From positions 1 to 8,133 of the forward strand of contig CALFMA010000010.1 in the NCBI GenBank assembly GCA_937880065.1: a stretch of 8,133 nt of DNA, read 5' to 3'. Shown here in pieces: positions 1 to 5,983 of the stretch. The stretch comes from an uncultured Ruminococcus sp. (GTDB taxonomy: Bacteria > Bacillota_A > Clostridia > Oscillospirales > Ruminococcaceae). The stretch's first letter is position 1. Every line of letters begins with the position of its first letter. The position numbers and the translations under genes were made by a program. The notes beneath the pieces are model-generated. The model had not been told where the DNA came from. It worked only from the letters and a program-made list of their open reading frames with translations, and ran no database searches.

Positions 1-756
1 AAATCTGAAACGGCAGGAAATGTCAAGGCTGTAACTCTCAATGACGGCTCATATTGTGTTTTATGGGAAAAGCTTGTGGACGGAAAATTTGACAGTATTC
101 AGTATGTTATACTTGATGAATGCGGAAATATTCTCCGAAAACAGACAGAAATTCAAGGTGCACGTCTTTCAAATACATCAATTCAGCCTATTGTGCAGGA
201 TAATGTTCTGACGTGGGCGGTAGGTGATGAGGCTACAAGTTCAATTATATGGTACAATGTGGATATCAATAAGTTGCAAACTGAAAAGCCTGTAACCACA
301 ACAACAACTACCACCACAACTAAACCGACAACTACAACTACCAAACCTACTACGACTAAACCCACAACCACAACAACTGAGCCTACTACCACTAAGCCGA
401 CCACAACCACTACAACTAAAACTACTACCACTAAGCCGACTACAACTAAACCAAAAACCACCACCACTAAAACTACTACCACTAAGCCGACCACAACTAA
501 AACCCCCACTACTACCACCGAGATAAAAAAAGTGCATTATGGTGATGCGAATTGTGACGGAAAAGTGACAATTGCCGATGCATCGGCGATTTTGCAGACT
601 CTTGCAAATAAGGATAAATACTCACTTTCACCTCAGGGTATTATCAATGCTGATGTTTGCAACAGAGGTGACGGTGTTCTCGTTTCCGATGCAATTGTAA
701 TACAAAAGATTGACGCTAAGCTTTATTCTATAGCTGATTTGCCTGTGATTGAATAA
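1..756 (+). CDS. Secreted dockerin type I protein, 3' part (5' end outside window)
   Basis: The frame is open from base 1, so the GTG at 76 is only an internal codon and the true start lies upstream. The visible 251 residues fall into three parts. Residues 1-95 are beta-rich with recurring W/Y patterns (CVLWEKL, VILDECGNIL, LTWAVG, IIWYNVD), resembling the last blades of a repeat or propeller-like domain; I do not recognise the family. About 75 residues of Thr/Lys/Pro linker follow. The end is a type I dockerin: the first calcium loop reads GDANCDGKVTIADA, and the second reads ADVCNRGDGVLVSDAI followed by IQKIDAKL. The second loop, with its extra residue before GDG, is typical of Ruminococcus. 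Dockerins bind cohesins on scaffoldins, so the protein is probably exported and attached to a cellulosome-like assembly or the cell surface. No catalytic domain is visible in the window. Confidence 0.9.
   Translation, partial: KSETAGNVKAVTLNDGSYCVLWEKLVDGKFDSIQYVILDECGNILRKQTEIQGARLSNTSIQPIVQDNVLTWAVGDEATSSIIWYNVDINKLQTEKPVTTTTTTTTTKPTTTTTKPTTTKPTTTTTEPTTTKPTTTTTTKTTTTKPTTTKPKTTTTKTTTTKPTTTKTPTTTTEIKKVHYGDANCDGKVTIADASAILQTLANKDKYSLSPQGIINADVCNRGDGVLVSDAIVIQKIDAKLYSIADLPVIE
289..525 (+). repeat. Thr-rich linker-coding tandem repeat
   Basis: Degenerate ACN-rich repeat encoding runs of TTTT/KPTTT with one TEPTTT variant. A 19-bp unit, ctactaccactaagccgac, occurs identically three times (383-401, 422-440, 473-491), and shorter variants fill the rest. 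It encodes a flexible, probably glycosylated linker between the N-terminal domain and the dockerin. The near-identical copies mean that linker length could change by slippage or recombination. Confidence 0.85.
541..745 (+). other. Dockerin type I domain (two calcium loops)
   Basis: Sub-feature of the first gene. Two F-hand-like segments are visible: D-N-D-G ligands in GDANCDGKV with the closing Asp of TIAD, then ADVCNRGDG with the closing Asp of VLVSD. Each is followed by a helix (ASAILQTLANK; AIVIQKIDAKL). The domain sits at the C-terminus, the usual position, and only six residues follow it. Confidence 0.88.
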
Positions 757-914
757 TATCAATCCCTAAAACAACAGTAGACAAATCTAATGGCATAAAT
801 ACTGCCTGTGGTCGTTGGACTTCTTTACTATACAGACAGTATGCTTTCGTCGTCCGCCTTGACATACAGCATTTCTGCCATCATCCTTGTCTACTAACAT
901 TTTAGGGATTGGTA
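757..914. mobile_element. MITE-like imperfect inverted repeat, about 158 bp, no coding capacity
   Basis: The outer arms 757-784 and 887-914 are inverted copies matching at 23 of 28 positions, with the end sequence TA-YCAATCCCTAAAA and inner part AGTAGACAA. The inner arms 790-809 and 862-881 match at 16 of 20 (core atggca.aaat). The centre has GGAC (817-820) facing GTCC (851-854 region) and atac/gtat (830-833/839-842) around a short loop. Both ends carry TA, which would fit a TA target duplication as used by IS630/Tc1-mariner-type elements. There is no T-run after the stem, so it is not a simple terminator. No transposase is present, so mobilisation would have to be in trans. It begins at the base after the dockerin gene's stop codon. 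Confidence 0.72.
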
Positions 915-1126
915 TGAATTTCAATTGCCTGCTTATGGCAACTCCTATGGAAGTTGTTGATTCTGTAGTTGTCCATGAACTTTGCCACCGCCGCCATATG
1001 AATCATTCAAAGGAATTTTATGATGAAATTTACCGTGTGTATCCCGATTATGACAAGTGGAACAAATGTTTGAAAGATAACGGAGGATTGCTTATAAAGC
1101 GTATGCTTGCAGCGTATAGCGTCTGA
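914..1126 (+). pseudogene. YgjP/DUF45-family zinc metallopeptidase, C-terminal remnant
   Basis: The reading frame gives NFNCLLMATPMEVVDSVVVH followed by ELCHRRHMNHSKEFYDEI and ends with a normal TGA. This is the C-terminal third of the YgjP-like (DUF45, M48-related) family: it has the HExxH zinc motif (HELCH), the downstream third His in MNHSKEF, and the usual PDYDKW..LKDNG end. Family members are about 230 aa. Here only about 70 residues remain, and the preceding conserved segment (WGSC-type motif and the N-terminal half) is missing. Homology begins at the inner edge of the right arm of the inverted repeat, so the loss is most simply linked to that element. The ATG at 914 has a weak TAGGGA sequence six bases upstream, so a short product could still be made. 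A TTG at 887 in the same frame lies inside the repeat arm. Zinc ligands alone without the rest of the fold make activity unlikely. Confidence 0.75.
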
Positions 1127-1149
1127 TGAATTATCGTAATTTGTAAATG

Positions 1150-1196
1150 AAAAAGCGTATCCCGTTGCGTTTTTGCAATGCGGATACGCTTTTTTT
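1150..1196. terminator. Bidirectional intrinsic terminator
   Basis: A stem AAAAAGCGTATCC (1150-1162) pairs with GGATACGCTTTTT (1182-1194), and it continues inward through gttgc/gcaat around a GTTTTT loop. T-runs flank it on both strands. It lies between the YgjP remnant reading rightward and the Imm26-like gene reading leftward, and can end transcription from both sides. Confidence 0.88.
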
Positions 1197-1205
1197 CAGA
1201 TATGT

Positions 1206-2498
1206 CTATAAGCGGCTGATTATTTCTTTTTTAGTCAAGCCGCCGAATTTTTCAGAAAAATCATCAAAGCCTGCATTGGCTTTAAGCTGTAAACATTCAA
1301 ATAATTTTTCTCGGATTTCCTTATTTACATCATTGAGAAGATTATCTTTGTATTTGCTTGAATTTTTATTCCACAAGTCATAACAGCTTACGCTTGTGGC
1401 TACACTTCTGTGCGGGCTGAAATAGCTGCTGAAATAGTCCTTTAAATCCTGCGTCATATCTTCCCATAATAATATAGTTGAGGCTGTCCCCCATTCAATA
1501 TACAGATTAAAAGGCTCATCATCTCTGACATAATTATTGGCTGAAAGAGTTTCGTATGCAGCCTTTGAGTTATCGGCAGATTTGGGGAGTTTCTGACAAA
1601 AGAGGTTGAATTCTATATCATCTTCCTGTAACTCCTTGTGGCTGACAATTTTATGAGTTCCCCATATAATATCGTTATCACCGCAGATTTTAATTCTGCT
1701 CAATGGTAAATCCGATAAATCCTCGGCGGTAAGATTTGCATCTGTAGTAAAAATATCATAAAATCTTACCAAAATCGGCACCATCATAACATTTCTCAGA
1801 CTGTGATATTTTGGCAGCTCTTTCCACTTTCGTATTTCTCTCACCTTTCCTGTAATTATGCCGTAGGTGTAACGAAATCTGTCAACTTCTGCTCTGAAAA
1901 TGTCACCTGTATTATATTTTATTGTAACGTGATTGCTTTCACGCAGCTCTTTTATTCTGTCAAAATAATCCTCAGGGCAGGTTTCAATGTAGTATTTCAT
2001 AAAACTATGGAACTCTGCATTATTTTTAATTTTTCTGATTTTTTCAGTTTCGCCCATTGCAATATGCTTATTATTTACGTAGTTGACAACAGACATACCG
2101 GATGAATTTTCTTCCTTGGGAGATGTACCGAACCCAAAGATACAGCCTGTAGGTCTGTATGCTGAAATGCTTGTAGCATTAAGTTTTTTCTTTTTTCCTC
2201 TTTCGGTTAGGGGCAATACCCACATTCTGTTTTCAGTTTGTATATTTGCATCATATTCAGAAATGGATTCGGAACGTATTTCCTCATTAACAATCTTTTT
2301 TGATTCGTAAATTACTTTTATTATAACATCATTATCAAAAAATACAGTTGTTCTTTTATGCCAGTAATTGGTTTTACTGTAAAGCTCCAATGTATCCCAT
2401 TGGGCATCAAGGGGATTTAATCCCAGATATCTGCGTTCTTCATTTGTCAGCGTCAACAGAAAACTGCTGCCGAATAGGTTGTCCCATTTTGTTGGCAT
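1206..2498 (-). CDS. Imm26-like (immunity protein 26 family) protein, 430 aa
   Basis: The ATG at 2498 is preceded on this strand by a strong GGAGGTG site and, further up, a consensus promoter, so the start is well supported. Residues about 193-300 carry the pattern GDIFRAEVDRFRYTYGIITG followed by a beta-rich stretch (VMMVPILVRFYDIF, IIWGTHKIVSH). This looks like the Imm26 fold, found in immunity proteins of polymorphic toxin systems. The N-terminal 160 residues are a separate region (YLGLNP..W, YWHKRTTVFFDNDVI, WVLPLTERGKKKKL) that I associate with Clostridial proteins of the same type but cannot name. The C-terminus is helical and polar. There is no signal peptide or TM segment, so it is probably cytoplasmic. 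No toxin gene lies beside it, so it would be an orphan immunity gene or a member used for something else. The family assignment is from memory of the motif pattern, not a search. Confidence 0.55.
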   Translation of the reverse strand: MPTKWDNLFGSSFLLTLTNEERRYLGLNPLDAQWDTLELYSKTNYWHKRTTVFFDNDVIIKVIYESKKIVNEEIRSESISEYDANIQTENRMWVLPLTERGKKKKLNATSISAYRPTGCIFGFGTSPKEENSSGMSVVNYVNNKHIAMGETEKIRKIKNNAEFHSFMKYYIETCPEDYFDRIKELRESNHVTIKYNTGDIFRAEVDRFRYTYGIITGKVREIRKWKELPKYHSLRNVMMVPILVRFYDIFTTDANLTAEDLSDLPLSRIKICGDNDIIWGTHKIVSHKELQEDDIEFNLFCQKLPKSADNSKAAYETLSANNYVRDDEPFNLYIEWGTASTILLWEDMTQDLKDYFSSYFSPHRSVATSVSCYDLWNKNSSKYKDNLLNDVNKEIREKLFECLQLKANAGFDDFSEKFGGLTKKEIISRL

Positions 2499-2551
2499 AA
2501 TGCACCTCCGTAACTTTTAATTGTAAGAGCAACAAATTTGAATTTAATATA

Positions 2552-2580
2552 ATTATATCTCTTATTTTGAAAAATGTCAA
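2552..2580 (-). promoter_or_regulatory. Consensus promoter for the Imm26-like gene
   Basis: On the minus strand TTGACA (2580-2575), a 17-base spacer and TATAAT (2557-2552) match the sigma-A consensus exactly. Transcription should start near 2545 and give a leader of about 47 bases ending in GGAGGTG before the ATG at 2498. A 12-bp AT palindrome (2547-2558) overlaps the -10; it may be chance in such AT-rich sequence. Confidence 0.85.
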
Positions 2581-2609
2581 TCTGATATATTGTATTTTTC
2601 ATTTGGGTA

Positions 2610-2638
2610 TTGACATTTTAAGATTAATGTGATATACT
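2610..2638 (+). promoter_or_regulatory. Promoter of the regulator-hydrolase operon
   Basis: TTGACA (2610-2615), a 17-base spacer and TATACT (2633-2638) differ from consensus at one base. The -35 is 29 bases from the -35 of the divergent promoter, so one bound regulator could influence both directions. The ribosome site AGGTGG (2661-2666) lies four bases before the ATG at 2671. Confidence 0.85.
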
Positions 2639-2659
2639 AATATCAAAAGTGAGATTAGT
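2636..2659. promoter_or_regulatory. Operator-like inverted repeat at the rightward start site
   Basis: ACTAATATCA (2636-2645) and TGAGATTAGT (2650-2659) are inverted copies with one mismatch and a 4-base spacer. The left arm overlaps the end of the -10 and the repeat covers the expected transcription start. A dimeric winged-helix protein bound here would block the operon's own promoter. The adjacent gene encodes such a protein, so autorepression is the simple inference. Confidence 0.65.
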
Positions 2660-2670
2660 GAGGTGGTTTT

Positions 2671-3192
2671 ATGGAAAAACTGTTGAAAGTTCTCACCGAT
2701 TCTGTATCAAATCAGATTTTGCAGTTGATAAGGCAAAGGGAGAAAATGACTATATCCCAGATTTTGGCTGAATGTTCGCAGATTCCCAGAGCAACCGTAT
2801 ACCGTAAAATTGAAAAAATGGTTGAGGTGGGGGCAATTGAAATTGTGGACTCCCACAAAGTCCGTGGTCAGACGGAAAATGTCTATGCTGTCAAAAAAAT
2901 GTTTATATCAGTTCCGGATTCAAATGAGGAAAGTATGAAATTGGTGACAATGAGCCTTATGCAGATTGTGGACCAATACGACAGATATTTCAAAAGCGGA
3001 AATGCCGATGTGAACCGGGATAAGCTGTTTATTTACAACTATGCAATTCCGCTGAATGACGGGGATTTTTCCGCAATGATGAATGATGTTTTCAAAGTTG
3101 TGAATAAATATTCCAAAAGAAAAGTAACTGATGACGCAAAGCTGAGAAATTTATATTTACTTTCAGCACCGAAAGGAGAAAATGATGAATAA
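2671..3192 (+). CDS. Winged helix-turn-helix transcriptional regulator (ArsR/HTH_20-like), 173 aa
   Basis: Residues about 8-76 form a winged helix: helices in SVSNQILQLIRQ and MTISQILAECS, a recognition helix in IPRATVYRKIEKMVEVGAI, and a wing in VDSHKVRGQTENVYAV. This is the ArsR/HTH_20-like arrangement. The CxC metal-site pattern of metal-sensing ArsR proteins is absent. The remaining about 95 residues (MKLVTMSLMQIVDQYDRYF onward) are mostly helical and probably serve dimerisation or effector sensing; I do not recognise a ligand domain. The start is supported by AGGTGG and a strong promoter. The stop overlaps the start of the hydrolase gene by 11 bases, so the two are co-transcribed and probably translationally coupled. 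It most likely controls its own operon through the inverted repeat at 2636-2659, and perhaps the divergent Imm26-like gene. Confidence 0.82.
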   Translation: MEKLLKVLTDSVSNQILQLIRQREKMTISQILAECSQIPRATVYRKIEKMVEVGAIEIVDSHKVRGQTENVYAVKKMFISVPDSNEESMKLVTMSLMQIVDQYDRYFKSGNADVNRDKLFIYNYAIPLNDGDFSAMMNDVFKVVNKYSKRKVTDDAKLRNLYLLSAPKGENDE

Positions 3193-4192
3193 AGCAGAGA
3201 AAAAAGCAATAGTAAATCCCGATAATCCAAATGGAATTTATCTTTACGAATATCCTGTAATCAACGGTATAAAGCAGTATATTCAGGTGAGGGGAACTGA
3301 CAGAAAAAAACCTCTTATGCTGTTTATTCACGGCGGTCCGGGAGGCTCAATGGCAGGTTTTACCCATTTTGTGCATAAGGGTTGGGAGGAAAAATTCACT
3401 CTTGTTAACTGGGATCAGCGAAATTCCTGCAAGACATATTTTGCCAATAAGGATAAGGCAAGAGAAATTGCCAAAACAGGCACAATGGCGGATTATCTCA
3501 AGGATATTGACGAAATTATTTCATATCTTCACGGTGTATACGATTTTGAAAAGATTATAATTGTGGGATTTTCGTGGGGCAGTGTAATCGGTGCGGAATA
3601 TGCAAGGTGTCATCCTGAAAATGTCCTTTGCTATATCGGTATAGGGCAGATTGTAAGCTATTCTGGCGGATTGAAATACATCTGTAACAAGCTGTCAGAG
3701 CTTGCAAAAGATAATCCAAAGGAATTGGCACAGCTTGAAGCTTTTGAGAAAGTGATTTCCGCAAATATCGGATTTACAAAGGAATTTTTTATTGCCCAGC
3801 GTGGATTTATGGCTGTGGCAACAAAATATCTTTCAAAAAACAGCAAGCCATTCCCATTTAAAGAAACTCTCGCATCTCCATTGCTGAATTTCAAGGAGAA
3901 GCTGTTTATTTTTAAGTCGGATTTAACCCTGTATGAGCAGACTCTCCGCACATTGGAAAGCTACGATTTTAAAGACGATATGAATTACAAAGTGCCTGTG
4001 CTTTTTGTATTTGGCGATGAGGATTTCGTTTGTCCAAATGAACTTATAGCGGATTGCTTTGATGATATTACCGCCCCTGTGAAGCGATTTGAGGTTATCT
4101 CAAAAGCAGGTCATTCATGTTTCTGTGACCAGCCTGAAAGCTATAACGAAATTATCAATTCATTCTTAACAAAAATAAAGGCTGTACAGTAA
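3182..4192 (+). CDS. Alpha/beta hydrolase, proline iminopeptidase-like (S33 type), 336 aa
   Basis: The catalytic apparatus of an S33-type alpha/beta hydrolase is complete: oxyanion motif HGGPGG at 50-55, WDQRNS at 77-82, nucleophile elbow GFSWGS with Ser131, acid in FGDEDFV (Asp281), and His311 in SKAGHS. Residues about 165-265 between elbow and acid form the helical cap that decides the substrate, and I cannot predict it. Proline iminopeptidases share HGGPG and GxSWGS, but many members are esterases or act on small lactones or peptides. No signal peptide or TM segment is visible, so it is probably cytoplasmic. The ATG at 3182 is 3 bases from AAAGGAG and a second ATG at 3185 is 6 bases away. 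The second has better spacing and may be the real start, one residue shorter. It is co-transcribed with the regulator before it. Confidence 0.85.
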   Translation: MMNKAEKKAIVNPDNPNGIYLYEYPVINGIKQYIQVRGTDRKKPLMLFIHGGPGGSMAGFTHFVHKGWEEKFTLVNWDQRNSCKTYFANKDKAREIAKTGTMADYLKDIDEIISYLHGVYDFEKIIIVGFSWGSVIGAEYARCHPENVLCYIGIGQIVSYSGGLKYICNKLSELAKDNPKELAQLEAFEKVISANIGFTKEFFIAQRGFMAVATKYLSKNSKPFPFKETLASPLLNFKEKLFIFKSDLTLYEQTLRTLESYDFKDDMNYKVPVLFVFGDEDFVCPNELIADCFDDITAPVKRFEVISKAGHSCFCDQPESYNEIINSFLTKIKAVQ

Positions 4193-4260
4193 GATTTCTC
4201 GACAAAAACGAGATAAAAGTCGATAAACCCGAAGTTTATGGGTATATTTCCATTTTTTGC
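4193..4260 (+). other. Intergenic segment with two weak hairpins, no clear terminator
   Basis: TCTCG (4197-4201) pairs with CGAGA (4209-4213), and ATAAAC (4223-4228) pairs with GTTTAT (4234-4239); the second competes with ACCC/GGGT. Neither is followed directly by a T-run, although a TTTTTT lies further on at about 4253-4258. Transcription from the hydrolase operon may partly read through into the kinase gene. Confidence 0.35.
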
Positions 4261-4289
4261 TTGACAAGCTATATAAAAGATGATATAAT
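4261..4289 (+). promoter_or_regulatory. Consensus promoter for the Wzz/BY-kinase gene
   Basis: TTGACA (4261-4266), a 17-base spacer and TATAAT (4284-4289) match the sigma-A consensus exactly. The expected start near 4296 gives a leader of about 110 bases before the ATG at 4410. Confidence 0.87.
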
Positions 4290-4303
4290 TATTCTAATAG
4301 CGT

Positions 4304-4321
4304 ATATTATATATATAATAT
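4304..4321. repeat. 18-bp perfect AT palindrome in the kinase leader
   Basis: 4304-4321 is an unbroken palindrome made only of A and T, starting about 15 bases after the -10 and so just inside the transcript. It could be an operator or a weak RNA hairpin. The sequence is so AT-rich that chance is a real alternative. Confidence 0.4.
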
Positions 4322-4409
4322 GGTTTTCCAAAGTCAGATGATTATATAAAGGCGAAATCCAACGTATAATCGGTGTTTGGGGAAATGTAAAACTGAAAGG
4401 AAGAGGAAA

Positions 4410-5933
4410 ATGGAAGAAACAATTGACATTAAGGACCTGATACGGCTGCTTTTGAGTAAGCTGTGGCTGCTTATTCTTTTTACCGTTATCGGTGGTGCAG
4501 CAGCTTTTGGAATTTCAAAAACTATGCTGCCACTTGAATATTCTTCGCATATAACAATGTATGTTCAGAGTTATTATGGCGGCGGACAGAATAACAATGA
4601 AAATAATATCAGCAATTCAAAGCAGCTCGTAAATACCTATATGGAGGTTCTCAAAGATGACGCTGTTATGAATGCGGTAGGCGATATGCTTTCAAATCAG
4701 TATGAAAGATATACTCTTGAGCAGAATTTCACATACCTCAACGGCAGAATTAATCCTGCTTCAATCCGTTCATGTCTTAACATCAGCTCTGTAACCGATA
4801 CATCTGCTGTAAATATCAAAGCAACAGCAAAGAATGCTGATATAGCAGCTTCAATATGTAATAACCTTACAAGTGTTGCTCCTGAATTTGTTAAGAATGC
4901 AGTTGGTGTTGGTTCAATCAATACAATTGACAAGGCTAAGGTATACAATACACCTGTTGCTCCGAACACAACAAAAAATACACTTCTCGGTGCAATTGCA
5001 GGATTTATGATTACAGCTCTCATTGTTTTCGTTATTGATTTCTTTGATAATACAGTTAAGGATCCCGATTATATCAACGAAAGATTTAAAAAGGCTATTA
5101 TCGGTGAAATCCAGCAGTTTGACGTTGAAAAGAAAAAGAAGAAAAACAAAAAGAATTCAAAGAAAAACTCTCCCGACGGTTCGGATTATGTAAAGCTCAG
5201 CGATAAAAATGTACCATTCAGCGTAGTTGAAAGTTATAAATCAATCCGTACAAATATTTCATTTGCACTTTCAACAGCCGATAAGAAGATTTTTGCTGTA
5301 TCTTCTGCAAATCCCGGAGAGGGAAAATCCACAACATCTGCAAATATTGCTATTGCAATTGCAGAAAGCGGACAGAAAGTTCTGCTTATTGATGCTGATA
5401 TGCGTAAATCAATGCAGCACAAGATTTTCGGCTTGAAGAATAAAAAGGGACTTTCTACAGCAATCAGTAAGATGAATAACGTGGAGGACTGCATACAGAA
5501 AAGTTCAGTAAAAAATCTTGATATTATGACAGCAGGACCTATGCCTCCTAATCCGTCAGAACTTCTTGCCTCAAAGAATATGGGCGAACTTATTGAAAAA
5601 CTTTCTGAGCAGTACGACAACATTATTATTGATACAGCACCTGTAAATGTTGTAACTGATGCTATGGAACTTTCAAATAAGGTATCGGGAATTGTAATGG
5701 TTCTCCGTTACGCAAAAACTACAAATGATGATATTGAAAATGTAATAAAGAAAATGGATTTTGCACAGATTAATGTGCTTGGATTTATTATTAACGGTAT
5801 TAAGATTAAACGCAGCGGAAAGTACTATTCAGGCGGCAGCTACTATTACAGAAAAGGCTACGGCTACTATGGTGCTAAGGAAGAACCTGAAACCGAGGAA
5901 AAGGATAAGGATAAGGAAAAGGACAAGAAATAA
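4410..5933 (+). CDS. Fused Wzz chain-length regulator and BY-kinase (tyrosine kinase), 507 aa
   Basis: The ATG at 4410 follows AAAGGAAGAGG; the frame extends upstream only to a TTG at 4377 that lacks a ribosome site. Domain order: a short cytoplasmic start, TM1 at about 18-35, an extracytoplasmic Wzz domain, a PVAP segment (182-185), TM2 at about 191-211, a Lys-rich linker (240-252), then a BY-kinase. The kinase has the EX2KX2R oligomer motif (274-280), Walker A ANPGEGKST (300-308), Walker A' VLLIDADMR (324-332) and Walker B IIIDTAP (405-411). The tail has eight tyrosines in 472-487 (autophosphorylation cluster) and a charged Glu/Lys/Asp end. Such proteins control polymerisation and export length of capsule or exopolysaccharide through cycles of tail phosphorylation. 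Many Firmicutes split this into two proteins (CapA/CapB, TkmA/PtkA); here it is one chain, as in Wzc. It is paired with the phosphatase downstream. Confidence 0.92.
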   Translation: MEETIDIKDLIRLLLSKLWLLILFTVIGGAAAFGISKTMLPLEYSSHITMYVQSYYGGGQNNNENNISNSKQLVNTYMEVLKDDAVMNAVGDMLSNQYERYTLEQNFTYLNGRINPASIRSCLNISSVTDTSAVNIKATAKNADIAASICNNLTSVAPEFVKNAVGVGSINTIDKAKVYNTPVAPNTTKNTLLGAIAGFMITALIVFVIDFFDNTVKDPDYINERFKKAIIGEIQQFDVEKKKKKNKKNSKKNSPDGSDYVKLSDKNVPFSVVESYKSIRTNISFALSTADKKIFAVSSANPGEGKSTTSANIAIAIAESGQKVLLIDADMRKSMQHKIFGLKNKKGLSTAISKMNNVEDCIQKSSVKNLDIMTAGPMPPNPSELLASKNMGELIEKLSEQYDNIIIDTAPVNVVTDAMELSNKVSGIVMVLRYAKTTNDDIENVIKKMDFAQINVLGFIINGIKIKRSGKYYSGGSYYYRKGYGYYGAKEEPETEEKDKDKEKDKK

Positions 5934-5938
5934 AACTT

Positions 5939-5966
5939 ATACCGCACAGCAATGTGCGGTATTTTT
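5939..5966 (+). terminator. Hairpin with short T-run between kinase and phosphatase genes
   Basis: ATACCGCAC (5939-5947) pairs perfectly with GTGCGGTAT (5954-5962) around a 6-base loop and is followed by TTTT. It looks like an intrinsic terminator with a short U-tract. Placed 6 bases after the kinase stop and 17 before the phosphatase start, it probably lowers phosphatase expression relative to the kinase, or stabilises the upstream message, rather than ending transcription fully. Confidence 0.75.
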
Positions 5967-5983
5967 GTAAAAGAGGTTGAAAT

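Noticed and set aside
289..525. Possible CRISPR-like repeat array
   Set aside because: Repeat units are irregular, there are no unique spacers, and the DNA is in frame as a Thr/Pro/Lys linker.
183..537. Two long minus-strand frames, one rich in Val and one rich in Gly/Ser
   Set aside because: They are the antisense of the Thr-codon repeat, with low-complexity translations, no ribosome site and no family resemblance.
757..914. Inverted repeat as an ordinary intrinsic terminator for the dockerin gene
   Set aside because: It is far too long, has mismatched arms and lacks a T-run after the stem. A structured role is not excluded, but a plain terminator does not fit.
1147..1383. Plus-strand frame over the terminator and the end of the Imm26-like gene
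   Set aside because: It begins in the terminator stem, has no ribosome site and is antisense to a well-supported gene.
4377..4409. Upstream TTG as the start of the Wzz/BY-kinase
   Set aside because: It has no ribosome site, and the added residues are highly charged and unlike Wzz N-termini. ATG 4410 has AAAGGAAGAGG at good spacing.
4296..4409. Cyclic-di-GMP or other riboswitch in the kinase leader
   Set aside because: An AAAGGCGAAA-like stretch caught the eye, but the rest of the conserved core and the paired stems were not found.
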